Source: Hirudinaria manillensis
Taxonomy: Eukaryota > Annelida > Clitellata > Hirudinida > Hirudinidae
Length of the DNA stretch: 64,000 nt
Direction of reading: 5' to 3'
NCBI GenBank assembly: GCA_034509925.1
Contig: CM067528.1
Location: 4,581,001-4,645,000 of the forward strand
The notes under the pieces were generated by a model. That model worked only from the letters and a program-made list of their open reading frames with translations, was not told the DNA's origin and ran no database searches. The position numbers and the translations under genes are program-made. Position 1 is the first letter of the stretch. Every line of letters begins with the position of its first letter. This document shows, one piece after another, positions 36,512 to 47,840 of the stretch.

Positions 36512-38582
36512 TCATCTTTTGGTGGCAATCAAAGCATAACATCTGGGTGATTGGATAGGATCAAACAATTGAACCAAATGAGCACTCTTCACAGAATCCT
36601 GCAGGGACAACAATTTTTAAAGTCAAAAAGCATTGCAAATATGATGTGTCACCCGACCAGATATGTATTACAATATTGATTTATATTGATATGTGACCTG
36701 ATATCTTTGAAATTTTAATTCTCCAACATAAGGTAACATTTTGGTAAAAGTAACTTTAGCTTACAAAATATGAAAGCTAAAGAAAGTACTTATGTTGTAT
36801 CCAAACAAACCTGCTCAAGCAAGAAAGCAAGACGATCCAAATGTATGAGAGATTCCACACAAAGTCCTAAAGAAACTCGAAGCTGATAGAACCGAAGGCA
36901 CTTGCAATGAAAGTCTTTATACTTTTCGAGGTATAATGATATTTCTTCTTCAGTTACCTGGGTATCAATGGTGATGATTTAAGCAAGAAATTTAACATGG
37001 TATAAATAAAGCTGGTGTACCTCCAATTCCAATTCCAGTTTCTTCATGGATGATGAAACGTACTCATGGAATGTGTTGCACTTAGAAGCAATTTTTCCAA
37101 CTCGCCATTGATTTTTTGTCTTTGGCCTACCTAATTTGTCCACAAGAATCACCTGCAGCAGAGCTCTCCAGAAAAGCGACTCGGATGGCTTCTATTTAAA
37201 ATCAGATTATAATCAAGGATTATTTTCAAAGGATATGTTCATTTCTACAGCTGTTTATGAAAGGATTGCAATATTACCATTGCTTTACCTTTTTTGAGTG
37301 AGATAACCTATCAGGTGATTGAGAGGCTAATGACCTTGCATTTATACCGAGCACGAAGGACTTCTGTTTCAAGTGATTACTCATTGGAAATCCCGCATCA
37401 TCGTTACCTGAAAAGTGTTTCCAGCTGACAAACACATAGAAATGGTATTCCTATACAAATGCATCTAGTTAATCAGTTAAATAACTTACCAGATAGGAAC
37501 TGCTCATTAAGAAGATTATAACAACACCCAACCAGGCATAGAGCAGATGCAGAATAAGATTTAAGAAACATTTTTAAAATGTTAGGGGTGAGATCTCCAC
37601 AGGCATGGAGGGCAGTAAACATTAATTGATTTTCAGCTCCAAAGTTTAGTGCGCATATTTCATCTAATTGTGCTCCAGAGGTTATATATAAGCACATGGG
37701 AGTGAAGGATGATTGTCTGTGGTTTCTTTTGTACTTGTCTAATTCTGCTGATGACAATGCATGGGTGTTTTTGTCATTCAAGGCATTCTGAATCTAAATA
37801 ACAATAAATACAGCTACAATATGTTGCCTGTTAATGTTTTTCATAAATAATTTTACCAAACTAAGCCATTGCTTTTTCAGTAATTTGGTTCTCTTTTCTG
37901 CTGCATCTGTTCTGTCTTTTATAGAATCAATGGCAAGAACATCATAGCCAAACATGAGAGACATATAAACCCCTAGGTACCCCAAACCTGAACCTATATC
38001 AACAACCTGTAAAAAAACATTTGTTAGATAGGGTATATTAGACAAGCATTAAAAGAGTTTAAAAAATAAATGGCTAAAAAAAAGAACTTCAAATTAGAGA
38101 AAAACCTTATTAATGTTTAGGACCCTGCATATATCATTAGATATTGATGCAAGATGTTCTACTTCATATTGTTTCTTCTGGGACATGAAGCCATTTATTG
38201 CAGGTCTTTGTGGGCTTGGAAAGGTGACTTTCAGTTGACGTTCTAAAACGCCTGAGGTGGATAATGAAACCAAGTTTGGAAGAGTGTTTAAATGACAGTT
38301 TTGAATGAATAGCTGTAGAGGAGTGATCGTCACGTTGCAGGTGTCAGAAGAGGTCTTGCTAGATGTAAAGTGATCGCCAACCTTCCCTGATGGCAATTCA
38401 GCAATGCTGTCTCCATCAAGTTGTAATAGTTCCCCTGCTATTTCTTCTGGCAACAGGCTCCAATGATTATCAATTATAAAGTCACTGTTATTTAGATTAG
38501 CAATCTCTAGGTTAGGCAAAAGAAAATCTATTACTTGATTTATATCTTTTAAAACCAATTCTAAACTCATTTTTAAGCTCAA
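36512..38582 (-). CDS. METTL25: Methyltransferase-like protein 25 (METTL25/RRNAD1 family)
   Basis: Seven exons: 38582-38106, 38006-37857, 37793-37490, 37407-37289, 37191-37021, 36957-36811, 36598-36512; 484 residues. The family signature M-S-x-K-K-x-x-E-V before V-V-D-I-G-S-G-L-G-Y-L-G (SAM-binding motif I) is present, followed by H-A-C-G-D-L-T and L-V-G-C-C-Y-N-L-L, and the C-terminus L-F-D-P-I-Q-S-P-R-C-Y-A-L. Human METTL25 proteins are putative class I methyltransferases, with related members linked to RNA or ribosome methylation; the substrate is not evident here. Shares a 442-bp divergent promoter region with TRMT11 and converges on the PLEKHA-like gene with a 288-bp gap. Confidence 0.9.
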
Positions 38583-39024
38583 TCGTGGGAAAGAATTTTT
38601 AATTTTTTGTTTTTATTTTGAATATCGCTTCGACTAGGAAATAGAAACGTTGAAAAGCAAATGAATTTAAATATGATATTAATTTATTTTTTTTAAATAT
38701 AATTAACTCTAATCATATATTAACACTAAAAATATTATATAATATAATGCTAGCCTTAAACTACAGATCTACTAAATGACCTCATATCAACAATCTTACT
38801 AGTACTTCATTTTAGGGTAGTATAATTAAAAGCAATTGTTAAATTAATTTTAAAATTTGAAATATGAATAAAACTTTTCATATTGTCAAATTATTTGTCA
38901 ATGTTTACATCCATGTGCTTTTATTTTGAAACGTTATCGTTATATCGCATTTAGTCTTCATCATTCGCACATTCTCCGCTTAATTACAATCTGAAGGACA
39001 AGTTTTTTGAAAATTTATTAACTC
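38583..39024. promoter_or_regulatory. Divergent promoter region of METTL25 and TRMT11
   Basis: 442 bp of AT-rich DNA between the two start codons, transcribed outward in both directions. No TATA box or other motif stands out; the arrangement itself suggests shared regulation of two methyltransferase genes. Confidence 0.5.
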
Positions 39025-41849
39025 ATGAAGATGAAAGTCCTGCTCCAACTTGCTCATGAGCATTTGGAATTCAGATTACCTGTAAATCAACCTATTTCTT
39101 TAATCCACTTTTTGTTCTAAATTTATTACGTCAATTTTTGATATTAGTACGGAATTAGTTAACCTATTGTTATGTTCCTCAAAAGTAATTAATGGATGAC
39201 TTATCATGTTCCTACTAATAAAACTTATTAGTTTCAATCGTTTCACTTACAACTTTACAAATGCCTTTTTAAAGGAAGTAAAATCGGTTGCCCGTACATT
39301 TGGAATCAATATGAAAGTACCATGTGATCACAACAACAATGTAAAGTGATTTTTTGAATATCATTGATGTTTGTCACTTTTTGAATTGTCTTTTATTCTT
39401 CTAGAATCCTTATCTTGTTGTTGACCTACCAGATGAAGATTCTGCTAAGAAAATTACTAGGAGATCTATTTTGGTCAAGTTTGTGATCATTGCATTAAAG
39501 TTGATGAATATTTCATATAAGAAGCTTTGCCTACGAATAAATACTTTGTGTATAATTTCTGAATTCATTAAACTTTTAATGGCAATTAATTATTAAACAT
39601 TTTTCTAAAGTTATATAAATAGTTCAAAGATATGATAGCCACACTGTATGTCTTTGATAATTTTACATTTAAAATTTGTAAAATGTTCAATAATTCACAC
39701 ATTAACCAATAAAGACAACTTTTTTTAAAAGATCTTCAATGGAAGTGTGGGCACAAGCTGATTCCTATTCTTCATTATTTGATAAGCTATCCACATTGCC
39801 ATCTTCATTTTTGGTAAAATATAAATTTGAAATATCCGTACACTTTTTACGAATAAATAATTTAGAAATATTTTTAAAGAGCACATATTTGGGAAAAGAC
39901 AAAAGTTTCAGAATAAGAGTTGAAGCTTTTAATAAGCAGCTTACCCAGTTGGAGAAGATCGACAGAATAGAGGTTAACACGTCAATTGTTTAATCGTGTC
40001 ATTGCCTCTTTTATGCGCAATTGTATGGACATTTACAAACAGCATTTTTGTCAGTTCTTTCTCATATTTGAACCCTTTTATACTTAGTTTAAATCAAATT
40101 GTGCTGCAGCTTCTGGATGGGAGTCCGCTGAAGTTTGAAGGGAAGGTTGACTTGAAAGACTCGTGCGATGTTACATTCCAACTGCTGGAATATTACGGGA
40201 GAAAAGACAAATGCGTCTCGACGGCCCCAGCTCAGATATATTTTGGAAGATGGGTGGGATTCAGTTATTTCAAATCATTTACTAATATTTAATCATAAAC
40301 ATAACATCATGAAGTAATTTTCAAGATTTGCAACGGCCAGAGAGATGAAATAAATAAATATAACTTGAGTGACAGAAAGTTTATAGGTTTGCAGATACAA
40401 ATGATTATTGGTTTGTAAAATGAAATTGACATACATGTTTGCTGATATTTGCTAAGGTAACACATCCATGGACCCTACACTATCAATGATAATTGCAAAC
40501 ATGGCAAAAGTCAGTTCAAAATCTTTAGTGTACGATCCATTTGTTGGCACTGGTAAGTGATGCGATAAATTTATTGTTAATTCTATGACAATTGATTTAA
40601 CATTTTATTTGTGTCATTGAAGGTAGCTTATTGGTGTCCTGTGCTCATTATGGGGCTCATGTAATGGGCAGTGATCTTGACTATAACCTCATTTGTGGAT
40701 ATGGTATGTGTAGAAGCAAGAGGTCTGGTAAATGTTTTAAATCAATCATCAAACATTATCCATCGCAGGCAAATCCAGCAGGGCAGGTCAAAAGTGGAGA
40801 TCAAGGGAGGAATCGATAAAAAACAATTTGAAACAATACGGTCTCGAGAAATATTACGTCGATGCCTTTGTGGCAGACGCTTCCCTACACAAGATGTGGA
40901 GACCCGACATCCTGTTTGATGCCATAGTCACGGATCGTAAGTAATCGTTTGTCACGGTTATTTAGAACATCCTCATTGTTTATACATTCCAGCTCCTTAT
41001 GGCATCAGGGAACCAGCTGCAAAACTTGGATATCGAAAGCCTCCGCCGCCCGACTACGAGATCCCGTCGGAGTTGTTAGTAAAAAACTTTTCAAGATATT
41101 AAAAACCTTTGAAAATATAATCTCGTTCCTAAAGTTCATAGATTTTATCATTGCTATGGCAGTGAGAGTCATGTTTGTTATTTGAAGTCTGAATGATTTA
41201 AATGAATTATTATATTTATGGGAATTTATAGATTTTGATGATGTTGCTGTTTCCACTTCAATGATTTTATTTCGATGAATTCTTTACTCACAGGAAGGAG
41301 AAGCACATACCGTGCAAGAAGTCTTATGGCTTGAATGACATTATTTGTGATCTCCTATGCTTTTCAGCCAGACACTTGTCTATTGGTGGAAGGCTTGTGT
41401 TTTGGATGCCTGTTAGCAGAGAGAGGTCTGAGTTCAATTACATATTATTTGTTAATTTCATCCATATAATTTTGTCCTACTCTCCAGTTATTCGGATTCG
41501 AACATACCTCGTCATAGATGTTTGGATGTCGTATCTAATTGCGAGCAGGTCCTTAACAAAAGGGTTAGCAGACGACTCATAACCATGGAAAAAGTTAGGC
41601 ACGAGGAGGTATGTAAACCTAGTAATAGATACTTGTCCATTATCAATTAACTAATTAATTAGTTTCTGTAATAATTTTGGGTTTTGAGTAATATTTATTT
41701 TTTACAATGTTTATCCTTTTGTTCTGAAGGAAGAAGATTTTGAAGTCGGAGAGGGATTTAACGGAATGATCAGACACGACGACCATTACAAGGAGGCCTC
41801 TTTCAGAGATGTTTATTTTAAATCAACAAAAGTCAAAACATTGCAATGA
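39025..41849 (+). CDS. TRMT11: tRNA (guanine-N2)-methyltransferase TRMT11
   Basis: Fourteen exons: 39025-39081, 39275-39340, 39405-39478, 39732-39813, 39880-39972, 40110-40253, 40326-40386, 40457-40552, 40623-40703, 40769-40936, 40993-41074, 41294-41425, 41488-41608, 41730-41849; 458 residues (human 463). TRMT11 with TRMT112 makes m2G10 in cytosolic tRNAs. The THUMP-like N-terminus starts L-Q-L-A-H-E-H-L-E-F-R-L-P; N-T-S-M-D follows F-I-G; SAM motif I is D-P-F-V-G-T-G-S-L-L-V; the catalytic D-P-P-Y-G spans an intron (C|CT-CCT). G-G-R-L-V-F-W-M-P and R-R-L-I-T-M-E-K-V match the C-terminal lobe. AATAAA at 41855-41860 begins only 6 bp after the stop, so the 3' UTR must be very short or use a later signal. 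Confidence 0.97.
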
Positions 41850-42139
41850 GTAACAATAAATATGCAAACAGAATTAACCACACAAATATATAAAACGAAT
41901 ATCCATTTGCTTTTTTGCATTTATCGCTCAAGTAATGGTAAAGTTTATAGTAGCAGCATTAGCCATTTTAAGGCATCATTTGGCATCAGGTGCTGTATTG
42001 ACTGAGCTCAAAATCCAGATGTCTTTAAGAAGGCAATCTTTTGAGGAACTGCTGGTACTTTTCCATTGTTCCTCCTTTGAGAACATCAGAAAGGTTCTGT
42101 TTGGAGGGTGCTCGAAGATGAGTTTCATTTTCAGATGGC

Positions 42140-45100
42140 TCACTCTCCAGCCTTGTTGAGTTCCTTTCGGTTGGGCTCATTTGGTTTGACTTCCTTCATT
42201 TCAATCCAGCCAATGTCCTCCCATAATTTGCTTTGAAAGGTCTGTTCATTGGCAGCCAATAGTGAATCCCATTCGTTTTTTATTGAGAGACTCTCAAGCT
42301 TGCAAGATGTGACGTCGTTATTATTATTATTATTATTATTAGTGGTCATTATTTAAAAGAAATAAAAACCTAATTAGTATAGATATAATATTTTACTAAT
42401 TATAAATTTAACTGCTTTTGTGATGTTGTAGATACTCATTACAATCATTTAATGAAATAACTCATGCAAGTAGTGATTAATGTTGAATATACGGGTTTGG
42501 ACTTGAATGGAGGTGCTTGTACTTTCCGCAGTAGCAGGTCATCCCATTTGGTGTGCTGGTGAAGGTTAAATTCTTTCTGAATGTTGCAATTTGAGGTTGC
42601 TGAGTGTTAATGTTACTAATCGAAGTCTTACTTTGAAGAAAGAGTGTTTCATTATATCCCTCCCGCCGTTTGGACCAGCGCCAAGTCTCTCCAGAGGGTT
42701 AGTGTTAAAAAGCTTAAAAGATAATTAGCTGATCATTACGCATTTACTTTGCTAAGATTTCAATGAATACAAACCTTTCTAAGTAAGTCATATGCACTTC
42801 GACTTAGTTTTTGGACGTCCATAACCAATACTGGAAGGACCGTTATGAACTGGAATGAGCAATAACAAATAGTTTTTATCAATAAAAATTTGCACCCGTT
42901 GTTAGTAAAAGTACATTGACCAATTCGTAGTTCTGACAAAAGCATTCATTTGCAAACATCTGCCCAAAAGAATCTGACTCCGAAAACTAAGACGATTTTG
43001 AAATGAAGCCATGGTATAAAGTCATACATAGAAAGAACGGTTTTTATCTCTGGCGATTGTGGGAAGCAGATTTAACTATTAATATATTTTCACCGGGCCC
43101 GACCGTCAAATTTTTCCCGCCAAGTTTCTCTACTTTGTAATGTCGGGTCATATTTTTTTGTTAAGAATTGCCTTTAAACTTAGTATTTCAAGCCACCCCA
43201 TCGTCAAAATCGTGACTGACTCATGACTTCTCTATCAGAAAGAATAATATAATTTGTGATTGAAAGGGACGTTGAATGGTCATCAATGTCTGTGACAAAA
43301 GCAGAACAATATTAACTGTGCATGTTAAATGATACCTACTTTTCCAGTGAGCATTGCATGTATAATTACTCCGAGACTCCAAAAATCGCTTGATCTTCGT
43401 GTGATCATACCAGGAATCAAAAATTCCGGTCCCTGATATAGCTTGGTTCCGGATTTATCAAATATTGTTGTGTTATGTCTAACGTCGGTCACTGCCATGC
43501 CAAAGTCAATCAATTTCGGGTAACCATGGCGATCCAGGACAATGTTCTCGAGTTTGATATCTCTGTGAATTATGTTGCTACATCAATTAGATTAAATTAT
43601 TCGAAGTCTTTCTTTGTTTACCTGTGAGCTATATCGAAACTGTGCAGATAACCTATGGCGAGAAGGACACAGGCAGAGTAGAAGACGGTTCTAGGTTCAG
43701 TAAAAAACTTCTCGAGCGACAAAGCCATATTCAAACTTCGTCCTTCGAGGTACTCCATAATGAATATTATGTGTCCCTACGGAAGGAATGTGATTAATAG
43801 CAAGAGTGAAATATTAAAGTCAAATTACAAATGAATTGCCTCTGTTTGGTGACAAGCTAATATCTTAACAATGAACGGATGCCATGTCGGAGACAACAAA
43901 TCCATGACAGTTTTCTCTGCGTTGACCAAAGTACTATACCGAAGAATTTTTTTGACGACTTTCATTGCATACCTCACACCGCTTTCTTTATCGACAACTA
44001 ACAGGACCTGAAAATAGTACATTGGTGACAGCAGTACTTTACGTGTTGCTAGATGTCTGATAAACCAATTCCATCTTAGAGCCTAGCAGAATAAATATTA
44101 ATTTATATAACAGCGAGAATGATATCAGTTAAAGGCATCAAAATAAATCAGTGCTTTGTCCCAATAAATGCAGTCGGATTAAATAGAGAGTATTTGAAAA
44201 GCAAGCGTCTCAACTTTGCAAGATATTGTCAAAGTGAAGATTTAAAGATTGTCCACTTAAAATATGACGCTAATACTGTACAATATGCAAAGATCGTTGA
44301 CCTTTCCACAACAGCCTCTTCCTATTAGGTTCAGAATCTGATATTTCCCAATATAATATGTGCTTCCATCTGCGTGCTCAATTAGGTTGCCTTCTAGAAC
44401 GCTCGCGGTTACATTCTGCAGTTCTAAATGAAAAGATTAATTAAGATTGTCAAATAAGTAAATAGCTTCTGTCGTTCTTGATGTAATCATTACGTTTAGT
44501 ACTTCCACTGTGTTCCAGCAACATTATGTTAAAAGAACTCTTCCTGCCATCATCACTGGACTTTGTGATTAGCTGTATACTATCCTTGATTTGTTTCTTT
44601 TCAATTGAACTCTTTTTTTTCCAGAAGAATAAATGTTTTAAGGAATGTCTCAAAGAGCTCCTTCCAGGAGTCGATGTTTTGTCGGATTTAGGCGTTTTTG
44701 AATCACTGGTGCCTTCAGAAATGACCTTGGTTCCTTGCCTCGATTTCAACTTTTCCCTCACCCATTTGTCTTGCTCTTCTTCGATCTTTCTCATCTCCGC
44801 TTCGATTCTTTTCAATTCCTGATTGGCCTCTTGAATTTTTTTCTGCTCTTCCTTGATTTTTTTAAGCTTTTCTTCTCTTTCCATTCGCTGCCTTTTGACG
44901 AGTTCGTTCCAAAACATGTTTTCTTCGTTTCTTGAAGCGGCAGATTTCGTATCAAAAATTTGGGATTTAATGTAAGATGATTTGATAGATTTTTGGTCCT
45001 CTTTCATGGTGAAATCTGATATCATGTCGAAAACTCTGTTGAGCAAACCCTCCTTTTTAGGCTTGTTGGCTGGAACGGTTACTTCAGTCTCTTCTTGGGA

Positions 45101-45243
45101 CGCGTCTGAGTGACTAGGATAATCCGTTTTGCTCTGATTTTAAATGAATTACTTTATTCGAATAATAAATTCTAATTTTCTAAAATGGTAGTGTTAACCT
45201 CGGGCCCGATCTTTGAAAAACACCAGGCAGGACAGCAGCCCAT
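42140..45243 (-). CDS. Divergent PKN/PKC-like AGC protein kinase with Cys-rich N-terminus
   Basis: Exons 45243-45199, 45133-44494, 44423-44302, 44007-43840, 43776-43622, 43577-43340, 42986-42921, 42849-42775, 42712-42632, 42576-42493 and 42298-42140; about 610 residues. The start M-G-C-C-P-A-W-C-F suggests lipid anchoring. A charged coiled coil (about residues 85-135) follows, then the kinase: G-R-G-C-C-G-K-V loop, Y-A-M-K, H-R-D-I-K-L-E-N, D-F-G, D-F-W-S-L-G, and the AGC tail R-L-G-A-G-P-N-G...H-S-F-F-K, W-D-D-L, P-P-F. F-T-E-P-R-T-V-F-Y-S-A-C-V-L-L is very like PKN, but HR1 and C2 domains are absent. The activation segment lacks the F-C-G-T-P-E-F block (reads S-G-T-K-L-Y-Q-G-P-E-F). The exon ending 43840 needs a GC donor. 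If the last intron is not spliced, the protein ends at 42445. Confidence 0.78.
42318..42343 (+). repeat. ATT trinucleotide microsatellite
   Basis: About eight ATT units near the 3' end of the kinase gene, upstream of its probable last exon on the minus strand. Confidence 0.85.
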
Positions 45244-45975
45244 ATTATTTATTTGAGTTTTGTATTAATCGCGAAGTTTATCGAGAAATACATTTCCAAA
45301 AATAAATGACGTAAACAAAAGCCTGTTGTTAATACAATAAAGTTAATTTGTCAAAAGCATGCATATTTTTTATGAAACTGGAAACAATACAAAATAAATG
45401 ATAAAACATTGAATTAAGGATAAAAGCTTCTTTTAAATATTTCAAAATTAAATCAATCTTTTTTTTTTAAATTTAATCAAGTAACACTTATATGAGCTCA
45501 TTAAAGTTGCTAAAATATCTTAAGTATTTATCGGAATTAAATATTCATTCGACAAATGAGCGAACTCACAAGCACTACATTGTCATCACGTGACAAATGA
45601 TAAAGGAAACGCTACAAAACAAATAAGCGCCCGATCATCTGGAAAATTAAAAAAAAATTGTGGATTAGTTGATTTACTTTTTATGGTTAGTTGGGGGTTT
45701 TTTTCAGAGCATATTTTTCTGCTGCTTCTGTGGTCGTAGGAGGCCAAAGCAAAAGAGAAGTTCTGATTCCAAACGTCAAAGTTGAACAACGATGAAGCAA
45801 TGAAGTACTCTTTGAATGCTAGGCTATTGGCCAAACGCAAGAAATTAGGCTTTTAAACCGGCTTTTGAATAGCTTATAAAGTCTGCAGACCCACGCGTCA
45901 AGAGGCAGTGACGCGTGTCAGATGTTTGAAATTTCGTAGAAAATCAATTTCTGCGAGGATTTATCAAACGATATT
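45244..45975. other. Divergent intergenic region
   Basis: 732 bp between the start codons of the kinase (minus) and the intronless gene (plus). It contains a GACGCGTGTCA-type palindromic patch (CACGCGTCAAGAGGCAGTGACGCGTG at about 45893-45918) of unknown role. Confidence 0.4.
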
Positions 45976-47145
45976 ATGTCTGTTTGGAGTAACGAGGTTT
46001 ATAAAAGAATCAGCAATCTCACCTTCAGCAAAGATGCTTGGCTGATCGGAAAATTTCGTTGTAATGATGTGCTCGACTTAAATACTGATTTGGCCAGAAT
46101 TAAAGACGGATTCGGAAAAAGCTTTAAAACTCGACTGAAACTTTCTCCAAGAGGTTTGACAAGCGGAGGATCACTGTCGAAAATTCTCGAACCTTCTCGA
46201 GTATCCACGAAAGAACATTTTGACTTGTCAAGGATTTATGATATCTACCAGGATCGAAAATATGCAAATGTCCTTGTCTGCATCCTCAAATCGACATTTC
46301 AAGACTACTTTTTTGAAGTCTTCGCCTACAAATTACAGCGTCCGAAGGATGTTGTGGAATTTCAAGATTTGTTTACTGAACTTGTTACAGGTGCTCCGAG
46401 TCAAGGATCGGAAGATCAAATCGACCACAGGTTCAGCTCACTCAATCTGGCACCAACGAAATACGAAAGCACGTATTTGAGGAACGACTACTCAAAAACC
46501 GGCGCCCTCAGGTTTGCTCCCCCCTCTCCCAGATTTGCAGATTCGGGTGTTTATGGACACCGATTAAACATGAACCAGCAATTTCATGAGAGCAACTATC
46601 CAGGAAAAATCAGACTTCGGGATGTTGGGATTCAGGTCAACAGGGAGAAAAGGGGGATGGACAATGGTAGTGAGCAATGCCAATTATTTTGTCAAATATC
46701 TAAAGTTTACTCAGTCAATGATGTAGTTTTCTCAGAGGTTGCTTGCATGGTCTCTCCTTCAGGATTCCATGATCAATCAGATGGACAGGCGGTAGTTCTC
46801 ACCAGAGGCAACCAAAACCACTCGAAGCGGGAATATGCAAACTACGAAGATTGGTATCGATCGAGAACTTATTCGCCATCTTTCAAAAATGAATTCGTCG
46901 GTAGGAACCAAAGTCCCTCTCAACGAAGAAACCCACGAAGAGAAATTCAAAGTCGCATACTGTCTATTTCGAATAGTGGTTCCTCAGATGAAGTTCGTGT
47001 TCAGTTGACTGGAGAGCGCCATCAAAATCAAATTAGCCAATATCGCAATCAGGATTACCTAGACTATTCTCCTATTTATGAAAGGAGGAATTTCAGAAAC
47101 CACGGAGTTAATGGCGATTTGTATTACGACAGGTCCCGCTTTTGA
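45976..47145 (+). CDS. Intronless gene; N-terminal region resembles a PTB/PID domain
   Basis: One uninterrupted frame of 389 residues in a region where every other gene is split. Residues about 20-135 (G-K-F-R-C-N-D-V-L ... R-L-K-L-S-P-R-G-L ... F-D-L-S-R-I-Y-D-I-Y-Q-D ... V-L-V-C-I-L-K ... F-F-E-V-F-A-Y-K-L) have the strand order and spacing of a phosphotyrosine-binding domain that starts with a conserved G-K. The rest is Arg/Ser/Asn/Tyr-rich and probably disordered. Function unknown; the PTB call is inference from pattern, not a match I can name. Lack of introns could mean a retrocopy, though I see no poly(A) remnant. Confidence 0.7.
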   Translation: MSVWSNEVYKRISNLTFSKDAWLIGKFRCNDVLDLNTDLARIKDGFGKSFKTRLKLSPRGLTSGGSLSKILEPSRVSTKEHFDLSRIYDIYQDRKYANVLVCILKSTFQDYFFEVFAYKLQRPKDVVEFQDLFTELVTGAPSQGSEDQIDHRFSSLNLAPTKYESTYLRNDYSKTGALRFAPPSPRFADSGVYGHRLNMNQQFHESNYPGKIRLRDVGIQVNREKRGMDNGSEQCQLFCQISKVYSVNDVVFSEVACMVSPSGFHDQSDGQAVVLTRGNQNHSKREYANYEDWYRSRTYSPSFKNEFVGRNQSPSQRRNPRREIQSRILSISNSGSSDEVRVQLTGERHQNQISQYRNQDYLDYSPIYERRNFRNHGVNGDLYYDRSRF

Positions 47146-47840
47146 AGAGCAACATTGAATTTGTTAACTTTTGAATTCTGACGGTGCTAAGTAACATTTT
47201 AACTAGTGAAACTCAGTTAACTCGCTTATATAATTCTGCTAACTCGATTACTTTCAACCCATAACTTATTAACCTTTATACAAAATCATATTAAAGAATA
47301 TATTATAAATCCTGATATATTCTTTACAGCACAGAGATTGTATATCTTCAATGAATGCATATTATGTTTCGATCTTATTTAAAGAACATTCCGATAAAAA
47401 AGGCTAGCACACTCGTCTCATATGAGATTCACAATTCTTTTTAAATGCTCAAAGGGAATGTAAACCCCATTCTTAATTTAATGTTGATCAAAATGACATT
47501 TGCTACTACTTATTTATAGCGGAAACAGATGGTATCAAGCATATGGTCTCGGTCTGCAAGGTGCGGGCTGCTTGTTGACGCACGACTCGGGATAGGAAAT
47601 AGTTTGTTTCGTCGCTGCGATTACGATCTGTTATTATAATAGTTAATTACTTGAAAGATTGGAATAGAGTTAAATTCGTTTAATCAATTTTGCCCACAAT
47701 CATAGGTACCCATTATTAATTATTATCGAAATCGAAACACCATAAGATGAATAAATCCTAAGCTATATTTTTCAAAGGAAATATAGGTAGCTAATTAAGA
47801 CATTGCAGAGACAATTTCTGTAGTAGAAGTTTTTAAAGCA
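47146..47840. other. Intergenic region
   Basis: AT-rich, no gene seen. Serves as 3' flank of the intronless gene and promoter of the SLC17 gene. Confidence 0.5.
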
